Below are positions 19,646-30,190 of a stretch of DNA of 64,000 bases, piece after piece. The translations under genes and the position numbers were made by a program. Source of the DNA: Doryteuthis pealeii (lineage: Eukaryota; Mollusca; Cephalopoda; Myopsida; Loliginidae); the NCBI GenBank assembly GCA_023376005.1, contig CM042152.1:81566050-81630049 (forward strand). The letters run 5' to 3'. The notes beneath the pieces are model-generated. The model saw nothing but the letters and a program-made list of their open reading frames with translations. It did not search any database and was not told where the DNA came from. Position 1 is the first letter of the stretch. Each line of letters starts with the position of its first letter.

Positions 19646-20559
19646 AAACACTGACCAATTAATAATGTGTGTCTGTTTCTGATTGTAGTAACTGCTTGGT
19701 ACCAACTTTATACCAAATTTTCTAAATCAACCAAAGGATTCTAGTTTCAGCCATTAACGATGCCACGACGAATCTCCTGGATTGTCTAGACAGGTGTCTG
19801 GCGGCCATTAAATCCTCATCTGATCATATCCCGCGCATGATCGGTAATATCAAAATTGAGAAATTTTGTTGTTCATTTCATAACCGCTACACCGTGACGT
19901 TTCCTGTGGAACTCTAGCTCAGTGCACCGGAGCGTTACTCTGTGTTTAAATGAGATTACGGACGCTGGTGCATTTGAATGTGTAGTACGAATAGTTTTCA
20001 GATGATACTCAGATAACATGGTCTGTTAAGCACACATTCCACAACGGAGAGTTCCATTTTTCTTCTTACAACTGAAAATGCTTCACGTCATAACGGAGCC
20101 ACGGAGCTAGGGTTTAAATACGATACAATACTTCTTTAGACATCTCCAAAAATTCAGACTCCATTTAAAAAAAAAGAAGCTGAACTTGGGACACGTCATT
20201 GTACATGGCTTTTCTCCATTGCCTTGAGCATACCATGCAATTGGCCCTGATATTGTAGATTGAAGCATCGATCACGGGCCAGTTGATGGCTTTCATGTCA
20301 AACCCAGCTCTTAACGGAGAAAAGTACTACGCTGCCTACATTCAACACACCAGGGTGTGGTCAGCATGAAAGCCAGCACATGACTCTTGTTGTATGGTTT
20401 TAAATATTCCTATCGAATACGAATCATTTTTAGATATATCTATTTTAGCCTTACATGGGACCCTAATATTTACTGGACCTTTACTGTTTACAGGATCCGT
20501 GTAAACAAAAAAACTCTTAAGAAACAATTACACAAAAATATAAATATGAACGTTTAATG
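19646..20559. other. Unassigned sequence
   Basis: Roughly 900 bp without a recognised family. The part 20380-20480 resembles family K (a TATGGTTTTAAATATTCCTA motif). Short frames only. Confidence 0.45.
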
Positions 20560-21139
20560 GACGCGATTCCCTTAGCTGTCGGCTTAAAATAACCCTAAAC
20601 GGTTTGACGAGCCGTTAAAATAAATCAACCAATCAAACACATTTTAACACTCATTTGTTATCTATCTAACCCCTAGATGGGACCCTACAAGGTACTACCA
20701 CTCCAGGTCAGGGTGGACCTGGGAGTAATGGCGATAAAAAAAATTACTCCACATTCCTCACTGTTCCAGAATTAGAACTTCACAACTAGATGCAGTTTTA
20801 CATCATACCCAGGACACTAAGACCCTCAGCCACCGCCTTCAAGCACATATGATAAAAAGGGAAGAGGTATGCCATAATGCCAATAAGGTTGGGACAAATA
20901 TATAAGTGCTTAACGTGACCAACCTATGGATCAGAAATGGGCCTCTCCGATCGCCCGTCTAGCTTAAGTAAGGGCCAACACGGCGTTGTTGCGTGTTATG
21001 GACAGCTCAGCCACCAGGATTTAATCCTTAGGCATAACTGGTCGCCACCCACGGTCAACAGGTAGCCCCATTGGGGGATTTTATCTCTCTGCAGAGGTGC
21101 AGTCGGTATATTCTACAGCCTCAGCCGATAAGGCGGATC
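20560..21139 (+). repeat. Family C copy, longest plus-strand version
   Basis: It runs through CTAGATGGGACCCTACAAGG, GGTCAGGGTGGACCTGGGAG, CCCAGGACACTAAGACCCTC, ATATGATAAAAAGG, GGGCCTCTCCGATCGCCCGT, and ends with a segment TCTCTGCAGAGGTGCAGTCG. The 3' part (after 20990) is missing from the copies at 46018 and 58135. The TIR element described next lies directly at its end. No coding capacity was seen. Confidence 0.75.
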
Positions 21140-21147
21140 AAATATTG

Positions 21148-21482
21148 GGTTAAAATTGCAAATCGTCGTCAAAATTAAAACGGAAAATTTTGGTTTGGGC
21201 ATAGATTTTAATAAATTGAATTATTACTAAGGACACAATTTATGTTATTTTTGACTTAAAAATAGGTATATAAGAAAATGTGAACAGAATCGTCATTTTT
21301 TTTTATTTTCCCCCCTCTCGGCAATCAAAGATGGCTGACATTTCTTGTTGCTTTCTTGTTCGAAGTTGACAAGGGAGACAACTGTAATTGACTAATTTTA
21401 GTGTTGCTTGTTAAATAAAATTATTTTATACCCAAACCAACATTTTCCGTTTTAATTTTGACGACGACTTGCAATTTTAACC
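21148..21482. mobile_element. TIR element (MITE-like), 335 bp, ~56-bp TIRs
   Basis: Left terminus GGTTAAAATTGCAAATCGTC and right terminus (reverse complement) GGTTAAAATTGCAAGTCGTC stay alike for about 56 bases with two or three mismatches, through GGAAAATTTTGGTTTGGG. Both ends are flanked by the direct repeat AAATATTG (21140-21147 and 21483-21490), an 8-bp target-site duplication. Eight-base duplications are typical of hAT (and some other) DNA transposons. The interior has no transposase. It is a clean, recent-looking, non-autonomous cut-and-paste element. Confidence 0.9.
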
Positions 21483-21490
21483 AAATATTG

Positions 21491-21800
21491 TACCACATAC
21501 TGAAGTAAAAAAAAAGAAAATAATTTAAAAAAAACAACAACAAAAAGAAACAAAAAAAATGTTATTATAGGATTAAATTTCAGTGAAAGCAAAACATTTT
21601 CCTTATAATTAATTACAAAGTTACAAATGTAATTTGGCTGCCACTAAACGCAGCAGGATAAATATCACATTGAAATGTCTACCAATAACAAAATAGAAAT
21701 GTTTATGTCATATCACAGAAAGGATTTATTACACAAATATCTCAAACGTTCATTCACTCTAATGATGACATATGTAGTGAGACAGCAAATACACGACCCG
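21491..21800. other. Unassigned A-rich/AT-rich sequence
   Basis: Poly-A-interrupted stretch at 21505-21565, then unique-looking sequence. No feature. Confidence 0.45.
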
Positions 21801-22000
21801 GTCGGCGCGGCACAGAATACACTGACTGGAACCCCTGCAGAGTGACAAGACCCCTCCCCCCCCAAAAAAAAAGAATTGTCCGGTGTATGACATTAAACTG
21901 AATCGTCATCGTGTAATGGTTAACAATCTAGTCTCGCAAATCTATAACTACTGAAAAGACGGATTCGATGCTCGCTGGATGCCCCATACTTGTGACCTTG
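21801..22000. repeat. Family C end fragment and possible tRNA-derived SINE head
   Basis: 21817-21860 resembles the family C minus-strand start (GAATACACTGACTGGAACCC, TGCAGAG, AAGACCCC). 21905-21995 has an A-box-like GTGTAATGGTTAACAATC and GGATTCGATGC as B-box candidate. Both are short and diverged. Confidence 0.4.
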
Positions 22001-22189
22001 GGTTAAATCCAACGGATTGGGTAAATGATTTTTATAAACAGCATCTGGTGGTGAGGCTCCGCTTCTAGGGTTCAAATTTCTTAGACTGGGAATTTGCTTT
22101 GCAAAATGAACCTGACAGCCACTGAACTATAGTAAGTATTGTGGAGAAATGTGTAACAGTTATCGTTGAAGGAAATGTATTCGGCAACA

Positions 22190-22402
22190 CGAATGTGATT
22201 GTTTGCATATTTTATAGCGCTAACACCTTGGGAAAGGTATGTATCCAATTATTCGTTCTCCATCTGTGGGTAAATAGTAGGGCGGAATTGACTTTTGAAC
22301 TTTGGGTTAGGCTCAGTCTAAGAGAAGGAAAACTCTGGATTCGAACCTGCTAAACTCTGATTAAAAAATGAACATATGTTGCATCTTGATCGTGCGGTAA
22401 GT
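22190..22402 (+). mobile_element. SINE-A copy, headless
   Basis: SINE-A body from AGCGCTAACACCTTGGGAAA through GGGTAAATAGTAGGGCGGAA, AGAGAAGGAAAACTCTGG and the final ATCGTGCGG. The tRNA-like head is lost. Confidence 0.8.
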
Positions 22403-22404
22403 TA

Positions 22405-22485
22405 AGGTAAGGTAAAATCGTCGGGGGGCCTAAAGTTGGTATCAGCCAGACAGCAAGGGAGTCTATCCCCTTTTCACAAGTGCGA
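22405..22485 (-). mobile_element. SINE-B 3' fragment, minus strand
   Basis: Reads AATCGTCGGGGGGCCTAAAG, CGGTATCAGCC-like sequence and GGGAGTCTATCCCC, the reverse complement of the SINE-B 3' end. Confidence 0.75.
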
Positions 22486-22619
22486 AAGTGTTTGCTAAAT
22501 ACATACATTGGCATCTCACGTGATGAGATTTAGTGTGTTTGAATCTCACCGGGTGACGCATATTTCTAACTTGTGCTAAGCTAAGTTCGTTTTCTTTTAT
22601 TTCTGAATTTTTTAAAATT
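22486..22619. other. Unassigned
   Basis: Has GGCATCTCACGTGATGAG and GTTTGAATCTCACC, a tRNA-like B-box sequence, but too short to call. Confidence 0.4.
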
Positions 22620-22767
22620 CTAACATCTTTCTATTTTTACTTCTTTCTTTTCATTTCTCTTTGTTGTTTGTTTGTTTGTTTTTTCTTTTTTCTTTCTTTC
22701 TTTCTTCTAATCTATCTTCCTATTTTTTTTCTTCCTTCCTCTTTTCTTTCTATTACACTTCCTTTCT

Positions 22768-22816
<49 letters not shown>

Positions 22817-23110
22817 TCTTTTCTTCTTTTTCTCTTTCTTTCTTTCTTTCTCTTTCTTTCTTTTTTTTCTTTCTTTCTTCTTCTCTTTCTTTCTTTCTTT
22901 CTTTCTTCTATTCCCTTCTTTTCTTTCCTTTTTTCTTTCTTTCTTTTCTTTCTTTTTTCTTTCTTCTTCTTTTTTTTTTCTTTCTCTTTCTTCTTTCTCT
23001 TCTTCTTTCTTCTTCCCTCTCTCTCTCCCTTCTCTCTTCTCTCTCTCTCTCTTTCTCTCTCTTCTTTCTAATGCCTCTATTCTTCCTTTCTACCCCCTCT
23101 CTCACATTTA
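22620..23110. repeat. (CTTT)n-rich polypyrimidine block
   Basis: Long CTTT tracts (22765-22815 and others) with interruptions, passing into CT repeats at about 23030-23062. The Phe/Ser/Leu frames (up to 255 codons) and the minus-strand Arg/Glu/Lys frame are low-complexity artefacts. Confidence 0.95.
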
Positions 23111-23575
23111 TCATAACCTCCGTCTTTTTACTTCTCTTTCTATTCGTAACCCTTTTGTATCCTTAACAACTTTTTCTCTTCTTTTCATTTTCTTTTTGTC
23201 AATCATCTTTCTTCTTCTTCTTCCATCTCCCCAATTCGCTACCTCTAAATTATTCATTTCCCACTTCCTTTGTTTCTTCTCTTGTTCGGATTTTTCGTCT
23301 TCAGACTCATTCCCACTCCCATCTCGCTTGGTCTCTCTTCCCTCAATTTATCTGTCAAAGCTTACCCCCCCCCTCTCTACCCCCTACACCATCATACACC
23401 CCCACCCCCCAACTTCCAATTACCGCTTGTGCTAACTTACATGAATTAACCCCAAGCCTTTTGATCCCTTGTCTGTCATATTTGGTGAAGCGTGACCCCT
23501 TTGCACGCTTAGGGCTCGGATCGGGCGAGCACACGGCAATTGTGTCGAAGAGGGTCTCCCACCAAGAGTTCTTCT
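23111..23575. other. Unassigned pyrimidine-rich sequence
   Basis: C/T-rich, no microsatellite after 23230; the composition keeps frames open but there is no motif. Confidence 0.45.
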
Positions 23576-23622
23576 TTCTTCTTTCTTCTTCTTCTTCTTC
23601 TTCTTCTTCTTCTTCTTCCAGA
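23571..23622. repeat. (CTT)n microsatellite
   Basis: About 15 CTT units. Confidence 0.95.
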
Positions 23623-23938
23623 AGTTGGACAAACTGGAAAAGTCCTGGCCTCAACAAAGATCGTGCAATTGTTCTTCTTCGACCGAAGAAAATGATTTTT
23701 AAAACGCCAGAATATCGAGATGGAATACCAATATTGATTTATCAATTGATTGTGTTGATTGATTTTAACGGCATGTCAACCCGTCTAGGATTTTATGCCT
23801 CGAGGTTAAGGAATCGCATTCATTGTATGTTCATATTTATTTTTGTGAAGTTGTTTCTAAAGGGTTTTTTGTACATAGTTGAATGGTTTCAAGTATTCTT
23901 TTCTAATACTAATTATATGTTTCAAATAATTATTTCTA
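23623..23938. repeat. Partial family C head and family K-like sequence
   Basis: 23755-23795 has GATTTTAACGGCATGTCAAC, the family C 5' signature. 23880-23935 has GGTTTCAAGTATTCTTTTCT, as in family K near 43640. Neither is full length. Confidence 0.5.
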
Positions 23939-24060
23939 CTAGCAAAAGAATGCGCCCCCTCCCCCCAGCGGGCACAAGTATTTAAGTTTAAATATAATTA
24001 AATATTGCAATGAGTTAGAAAGACTAATGAAACTAAATAAGAACACAAAAAAGATTACAC
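23939..24060 (-). mobile_element. Helitron family D, 3'-terminal fragment
   Basis: Starts with the plus-strand CTAGCAAAAGAATGCGCCCC, a degenerate version of the terminal CTAG and subterminal hairpin, followed by AAGTATTTAAGTTTAAATAT and GAAAGACTAATGAAACTAAA that match family D to about 24050. The remaining ~580 bp of the family are absent. Confidence 0.7.
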
Positions 24061-24080
24061 TTATTTTTACTTTATTCTTT

Positions 24081-24271
24081 TGTCACACTTTAACTTATCT
24101 ATATATCTGGTATGGTAACCAATCTTGAAGAATGAAAACTGGCGTTTCAAAGTTAATATCATTCCTCTACCAGGTGATAAAAAAAATCTACATAATTATC
24201 CTAATATCAACACAAACGTATCTAATTACTTATAGTTCGTGTGTGTCACACTTTAACTTATCTATATATCT
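24081..24271. repeat. 28-bp perfect direct repeats flanking 135 bp
   Basis: TGTCACACTTTAACTTATCT plus the next eight bases occurs at 24081-24108 and again, identical, at 24244-24271. The spacer has no family match. Confidence 0.8.
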
Positions 24272-24289
24272 CGTCAGCGAGATCGGACT

Positions 24290-24500
24290 TCCATGTGACT
24301 GATAATCTGTTTATTGCAGAGCATGCCTTCCCTATTAATGCATTCTTCCAAGCTGTGGTTGTATCAGTGATACTGTATGGCTGCACCATTGGACCCTAAC
24401 GGGGCGCTTGGGGAATAAGCTAGATTGTAGATGCACGAGAATGCTGCGTGTGATCGTGAACAAGTCGTGGAAACAACGTAGTAGCTTAGTCAGTTAAGCC
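24290..24500 (+). pseudogene. LINE type 2 reverse-transcriptase C-terminal scrap
   Basis: 24343-24393 reads FFQAVVVSVILYGCTIG and, after a frameshift, 24418-24495 reads KLDCRCTRMLRVIVNKSWKQ. This is the region just before the HAGHCWRS tail of the LINE family seen at 9412 and 39150 (family pattern LLYGCTTW, KLD..CTRMLR..LNKSW). Dead fragment. Confidence 0.8.
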
Positions 24501-24856
24501 TGAGACGTCGTAGTGTAAGCATCGTCTCCGCTTCCCTCCGTGCGTGGTTGAGATGTAGTTCTGATTCTGAATACAAATGTGATCACAAAATAAATTTAAA
24601 GATATCCAAGAATTTTCATATTTCAATTTAAGCAGAGTCTCATTTTTACCTTTAGTTTTCTATTCACTAAATTATGAATGTAAACTAGAAAATGTCAAGC
24701 AAAATAATATTTTTGACATAAGTTTAATGGAAATACAAAATTATATATAAACAATTATCATTTTTAATAGTGGTTAAATATTAATTCTCAGACAAACATA
24801 CGTTGCATTCTTCAAGACAGTTCTCAGCTTTAAATATATAACTTTATTTATATATA
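24501..24856. other. Unassigned AT-rich sequence
   Basis: No feature seen; ends in TA-rich sequence that received Helitron D copy 2. Confidence 0.5.
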
Positions 24857-25500
24857 CTAGCAAATATATGCACCCTCCGGGTGCTAGTATTTAAGTTTTA
24901 ATATAATAAAATATATTAAATTAGAAAGGCTGATGAAACTGAATAAGAATGCAGATAAAAAGATTTTGAACAGAGGAGGTATGATTGAAAAATAGAACAA
25001 CTTTGAAACTAACTCTTCCATCATTTTACATTACTCCCGTCTGTCTTTGTTAAATTTTCCTAATTTAACTATTTCATTAAGATAGAAAGTAAAGAATAAT
25101 ATTACAGTAATTTCTTCTTGTTAATGGATTTCTTTTAAGATTTTTCCTGAAATTTTTGCTCATATTCAATAAGATAACAATTAGAAACCAATAATACTAA
25201 GCATATATTTATTAAAATCAAATTTTTAATATCAAAATGCAAATTAGACTTACCATTCACACTGTAAACCGCTATTTTGTTGTATATATAAATACAATTG
25301 CATGTTATTAGTATGTGGATATGGTCAACAGTCTTAATGATGTAAAACAATTTTATTAATAATTGGGTTTTAAATAAAAAATAAAATCATGGAGAATGTG
25401 ATGTAAATAACAAAGGGAATTGTGATTTGTATAGTAATATAGTTTCGGTTACAGACAGAAAAACTCACAATCTCCATTATGATAAGAAGATATATATATA
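24857..25500 (-). mobile_element. Non-autonomous Helitron, family D, copy 2
   Basis: Minus-strand start TCTTCTTATCATAATGGAGA, end ATTTGCTAG with hairpin sequence GCACCCTCCGGGTGC (plus strand) nine bases inside. Flanks are A (24856) and T (25501), both inside TA repeats. 644 bp, about 90% like copies 1 and 3 by eye. No transposase. Confidence 0.9.
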
Positions 25501-26204
25501 TATACAAACTTTAACTCACAGAACTTAATTTCCGTAAAGCTATTTATTAGGTTTAATAATTAAGCTGGAATTTATATCACTATCACACTACTGCAATAAA
25601 GACTTTCAATCTATGCACATTCAGAATAACATACTTTTCTGCTTAAGAATCCTTTACTTAGTGAATTATCATAAATTTTGTTGATACAATCTTGCAACAT
25701 AATATCCCTCAAAACAGGTTCTCTATTTTGGGAATCAGAAGCAAGTCAACCATTCCATGAACAAAGTGGCTTGCATTAGTCTCCTGAAGATATTAGAATA
25801 GTTCCATGAAAGTGAGAACCGATGCCAGTGGGCACTACTGTTGGGAACTTATTTGCTTCCAGTTGTGAAACCAACAGATGGAATCCATATAAGCTATTCT
25901 ATTGCGTTGTCTTTAAGAGAACTAATGGCAGCCTTGGCGAACCAGCATCTTGAAGACACAGACCAGACCAGTTCACAAAAGAAGAAGTTATGAGAAGAAA
26001 TGAAGATAGCAACAGATCACGGAACACAAGAACGTAAGGTAACAGCAAGAAAGTAAGGTACCACAAGAAAATAAGGTACCAGCTAGCTACACCAACAAGA
26101 AAGTAAGAAAAAAAATTTATGAGGGTATAACCACGGATGACTCATACCCCATAAGAAGTATAGACGAACTCTCCCCATAATATATACCCATAACAGAATC
26201 CTAC
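25501..26204. other. Unassigned sequence
   Basis: No gene or known family. At 26035-26110 a short imperfect tandem motif AGAAAGTAAGGTACCA/ACAAGAAAATAAGGTACC repeats three to four times. Confidence 0.5.
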
Positions 26205-26357
26205 TCACCCTCCAGCTATGGGTAAATAGTAGGGCAGTCTGGGCTCTTTAACCTTGGTTAGGCAACCGGTCTAGGAGAAGGAAAACTCTGAATTCAAACC
26301 TGCTGAACTCCGCTTAAGAAATTGACCTTGTGTCAAACTTGCTCCTGCGAAGGGGTT

Positions 26358-26360
<3 letters not shown>
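26205..26360 (+). mobile_element. SINE-A copy, 3' half, with (TA)n tail
   Basis: From CCTCCAGCTATGGGTAAATA to AAGGGGTTGG, then (TA)n to 26400. 5' truncated. Confidence 0.8.
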
Positions 26361-26402
<42 letters not shown>

Positions 26403-26454
26403 AGAGTTTCAGGGTTTGATACCGGCCTACACCAACTCAGAACATAGGTAGAAT

Positions 26455-26740
26455 ATGGAAGTGCGTGGTGTAATGGTTAAAGTCATAGGAAATGGACTCG
26501 TCGCCCCGAGTTCAAATCCTGGATGTGGTAATTGCATTTCACTTAGCGCTAATACCCTTTGGAAAGGTATGAATCATACTATGTCTCCAACTATGGGTAA
26601 ATAGTAGGGAAGACTGGACTCTTTAACCTTGGTTAGGCAACCGGTCTAGGAGAAGGAAAACTGAATTCACACCTGTTAAACTCCACTGAAGAAATTGACC
26701 TTGTATCATATCCTAATCGTGCGGAAGAGTTGGTAAATAT
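26455..26740 (+). mobile_element. SINE-A, near full length
   Basis: A box in GTGGTGTAATGGTTAAAGTC, B box in CCCGAGTTCAAATCCTGG, full body and end GGTAAATATATA. Close to the copies at 45622 and 57731. Confidence 0.9.
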
Positions 26741-27251
26741 ATATATATATACCCATAACAAACTGATTGGTATATAACAATACCAGCCAAGCTACAGATT
26801 AAGTATAAACTACAGACCCACAAGTAAGAGTAAGTTACGTTACGCTCTCATTGTTAGAATGGATGGATGACATGTCAGCGCTTGTTATGTAATGGCTTTC
26901 ACTTCGAATGGAGTGATGACGTGTTATACAGAAATTATTTAATTGTATACTTATCTATGGACCGGTACTACATTGGGGGGGGGGCTCGGATCTGGTTGCT
27001 GAGTCGGTGCTGGAGTTGTGTCTGACAATTCCTTGGTGTCTGGACACTCTCAGTCACACTCTCTCACCGCTCACTCCTCCTCTCACCACCCTTCGGCATG
27101 TCTCACGGCTCGTCCAATAGATACTATAATGATTCATCTTTAAAATTTTCCATTCTCATCTGACACATATTTTTGCTAAAATCTTTTCCGTGCTAATTGT
27201 TAGTGTTACACTGTCAGTGTTACACTCATGCCTCCCATACCCCCCCCATTA
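26741..27251. other. Unassigned sequence
   Basis: C/T-rich middle part (27030-27110) and a G run at 26975-26984. No feature recognised. Confidence 0.45.
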
Positions 27252-27649
27252 TGTTACATCAGTACAGACGAAGATAAGATTAAATATGAGAGACACAACC
27301 ATGGGTGCCTCTCATAATATAGATACGTCTATATATTGACGGTGTTGTAGAGTAGCTAGCACCCCTTCAGCACTCTAGCAGATGGCCTGGCTCATAGCTT
27401 TAAATAGTCTACGATTAAGAACTTCAACAGTTGATTAATAAGCCGATTAATATTCGGACTGATCTTACTGCGTTTGGCTATACCACATTTGAGCCTCCTC
27501 TATTTCTTGTAAGTTGTCTTGTTAATTGTTTTGTAACATATTGTTCTGTGTTTTTTTGTATGTATCCGTTAGCACCGGATACTGGTACTGAATAAATATA
27601 TGAAGCACTCAGTTTCTCCTGTGTACCATTTCACCTCGACAATACAACA
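27252..27649 (+). mobile_element. Possible solo LTR
   Basis: The segment starts TGTTACATCAGTACAGAC and could end CGACAATACAACA, with TATA-like CTATATATTGACGG at about 27330 and an AATAAA signal at 27592-27597 about 55 bases before the end. This is the usual order in a Gypsy-type LTR (TATA, polyadenylation signal, short U5). I see no matching target duplication, no second LTR and no primer-binding site, so this is tentative. Confidence 0.3.
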
Positions 27650-27839
27650 GACGGCTATACCCAGGTGTATGGGTATGCAACAATACGAATCTCAAGATGT
27701 GTTGGCATCCTTCCGTCTACGAGAGACGATGGGTGTAGTGTCCAATTTTTTTAAAAATTACGTAGCCTGGGCGGTTCATATGGAGGATAAGCTGTTGTCC
27801 ATGCAGCAGATGCCCCCTTTTCCAAAGGAAAGGTAAGGA
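27600..27839 (+). CDS. Short unrecognised open frame
   Basis: A 78-codon frame from the ATG at 27600, non-repetitive in composition (contains SNFFKNYVAWAVHMEDKLLS). It ends ..FPKER just as a GGAAAG|GTAAGG splice-donor-like sequence appears (about 27832), so an exon is conceivable. I do not recognise the protein. It starts inside the presumed LTR end, which argues for either retroelement-derived sequence or chance. Confidence 0.2.
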
Positions 27840-28480
27840 ATCAATGCAGTTTGGCAATGGTAGTGTCAAGGAGTTGCTGGGTAGCACTGGATTTCAGCAT
27901 TACACCACCTTAGGGACTCCGTCTCCAGGCTAGTTTTCGGGTTTACACCCCTAGCCTTTCCTTGGGATGGGATAAAGCCCTAAGCAGCGGAGGTTTTATG
28001 TCGGACTTTTCCTTGACTTAGATGGATTGACAAACCAAGGCTAAGGAGCCCCTTCTAACCTATTTGGGGGTTTATGTGAGTAGTAAGTGTTATAGGTGAT
28101 ATAACCTATCTACATAATGGAATAATCCTACTACTACTACTATAAGTAACAAAGGCAATTGTAGCTTGAAGAACAAGCGACACGATTCAGTTCTAGATTG
28201 AATTGTCGGACGTAACTTCACTTTCCTTCAGTAAATTCTACTTTCTTTGTTCAATACAATTGTATCAACTTTATTTGTGACCCTTAATAATCTCCACAAC
28301 AGTAAGTACCCCAATCATACTACTCTCGGTGTTCCTGAAAAATGAAATGAAATCAATATTTTTAAAATGTTCCTTTAAGTAGAATATTCTATTCATTTTT
28401 ATTTATAGATGAAAAAATGTCAACCACCAATTTGAACTCGTATTTCTTTTACCATCATTTTTAGTCGACCTTTTTTTAAA
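27840..28480. other. Unassigned sequence
   Basis: 27880-28075 has moderate GC and repeat-like CACCCCTAGCCTTTCC and AGCAGCGGAGG sequence that could be an unrecognised SINE. The rest is AT-rich without feature. Confidence 0.4.
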
Positions 28481-29450
28481 TTCCGCCCTGTCGATTTGGG
28501 CCTGGAGACTTGGGTTGGTTGATTTTTCACTTTTTTTAAAAAATATTAAAACAATGAAAGTTGTGTGTTGGTATGATAAATACTGATACCAAAAACTAGA
28601 TCTCTTATTTGCACCATTGTTTGAGGAAATAGCATCAAAGATTGCCGGCTAAAATGCACCAAATTTCCTCGTATTTGCAACATTTAGCCTAGAAATTGGT
28701 GTGAAAATTTAGCAATTTCGATATCTAAAACAGAAAAGGTTGTCATTTTAAATGAAATGAATAAAATATTATGACTAGAATTCAACTTGAAAATAAGACC
28801 TCCATCACCACCCCAAACCTCCAATATGCTGATTTTTACATCTATCTATTTATATTAATAATGGAGATTCGCTTCCGGTTTTTGTCTGTAACAAAAACTG
28901 CGTCACTGCTTACGTCACTATACCCGAAATCGTCATAACATAGAATAAATACACTCAAAATTTGAGCATGCAACATTAGACAGTCCTCATTGTTTTTTAA
29001 AACAAGTTTTAATAGATACATCCCCAGTATCATATATTTATATATAGTTTGTTTTATTTTAATAGATCTTCAAAGTTAATAGAACTTAGTTTCGATTTCA
29101 AATTGTTTTTATCTTTTTTTACTCCTTTAATGAATTTGATGATTTCATGATTTATGGTTCAAACTCTCCAACATTCAATTTTTAACTTCCACCTCCTCAA
29201 GCAATATCTTTCAAAAATGTATTCTTACATCGCCCGGAGTGCGTATTTTATTTTGCTAGTAATAATTAAACTGTAACAGTGATAACATTTTAAAAGATTG
29301 AAATCTATTTCCTCAAACGAAGGCAAAGTTTTGAAAAAAATACTTTGTGTGGTAATTGTTTATGTGAATTTACAACTTTCGGTACGTGGGAGACGTTACA
29401 GTTCCGAAATCGATCTACCCTACGGTAGATGTCTGCGTTGTTATTTTAAG
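28481..29450 (-). repeat. Repeat family F, interrupted by a Helitron
   Basis: 28481-28840 and 29260-29450 together are the reverse complement of 43040-43565 (and of 54400-54910), e.g. the shared ACCAAAAACTAGATCTCTTA and GATTGAAATCTATTTCCTCA. The Helitron at 28841-29259 splits it. No coding potential. The two other copies carry the uninterrupted site. Confidence 0.8.
28841..29259 (+). mobile_element. Non-autonomous Helitron, family E, copy 1
   Basis: Starts TCTATCTATTTATATTAATA, continues ATGGAGATTCGCTTCCGG, and ends with an imperfect hairpin region CGCCCGGAGTGCG and TTTTGCTAG. Host bases are A (28840) and T (29260). The empty site is visible in family F at 43220-43240 and 54565-54585, where the flanks are continuous. 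419 bp, non-coding. Near its 5' end it carries GCGTCACTGCTTACGTCAC, a pair of TGACG/CGTCA motifs kept in other copies. Confidence 0.93.
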
Positions 29451-29479
29451 GGAATTAAGATTATAAACTTATTTGTCAA

Positions 29480-30190
29480 GTCCTAAACGGGAATAAACTG
29501 AAAAAGAAACTGAAAATTACTCGCTGGTAATTTTGCCGAATTTTTAACAAGATTTCTTTTTCAGTGTAACAAAATAAATAAATGAATACTTAAAAAAGTT
29601 CACTTTTGCAGTTCTAAGATCAAAAAGTGTATAACCGAATCACTACGCAACAACTTTAAATCTATACAGCATCTATTAAGGCTGTTCTTTAATAAATGAA
29701 TTAAAAAAAACTTATAAATGAATTTAGCTTATTAAGTTATGTTTTCCCTAGAGTTTGATTTTTATTAAAAGTATTAATCCTAGATGAGAAATTTAAAATA
29801 TATACATTGGACTTCATTTGATATTCCACTAACATCTGTCCGGTAGACTATGGCACAGAAAATAACACAAAATAGAAGAAAAAGAAAAAAAGAACCAAAA
29901 TTTACACGTTTGTTTTTTTTTTAATTAAAGGACATTAATTGATGTTATATAGATTTTAAGTGTATAAAAAGTGTTTAACTTAATCACTACGCAAGAGCTT
30001 TAAATCTATTAATTAATGTTGTCCTTTAATTAAAAAAACAACAACTTATAAATGAATTAACGTATTAAGTTGTATTTTCCTTAGAATTTCATTTTTATCA
30101 AAATTATTAAACCCAGTTGAGAAATTAAAAATATATACATTGGACTTTATTTCATATTCCATTAACATCTGTGTCCAGTAGATTATAGTA
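29480..30190 (+). repeat. Repeat family I, two plus-strand copies
   Basis: 29620-29870 and 29955-30215 are diverged copies sharing AATCACTACGCAA, ACTTATAAATGAATT, GAGAAATTTAAAATATATAC, TTGGACTT and TCTGT..AGTAGA-type ends. Further copies are at 30995-31700 (minus, split by a Helitron) and 31880-33475 (plus, split by a SINE and Helitrons). Confidence 0.75.

Noticed and set aside
22908..23114. Arg/Glu-rich minus-strand frame
   Set aside because: Antisense of CT/CTTT repeats.
22661..23435. 255-codon Phe/Ser/Leu frame
   Set aside because: CTTT microsatellite followed by pyrimidine-rich sequence; no motif and no codon bias independent of composition.
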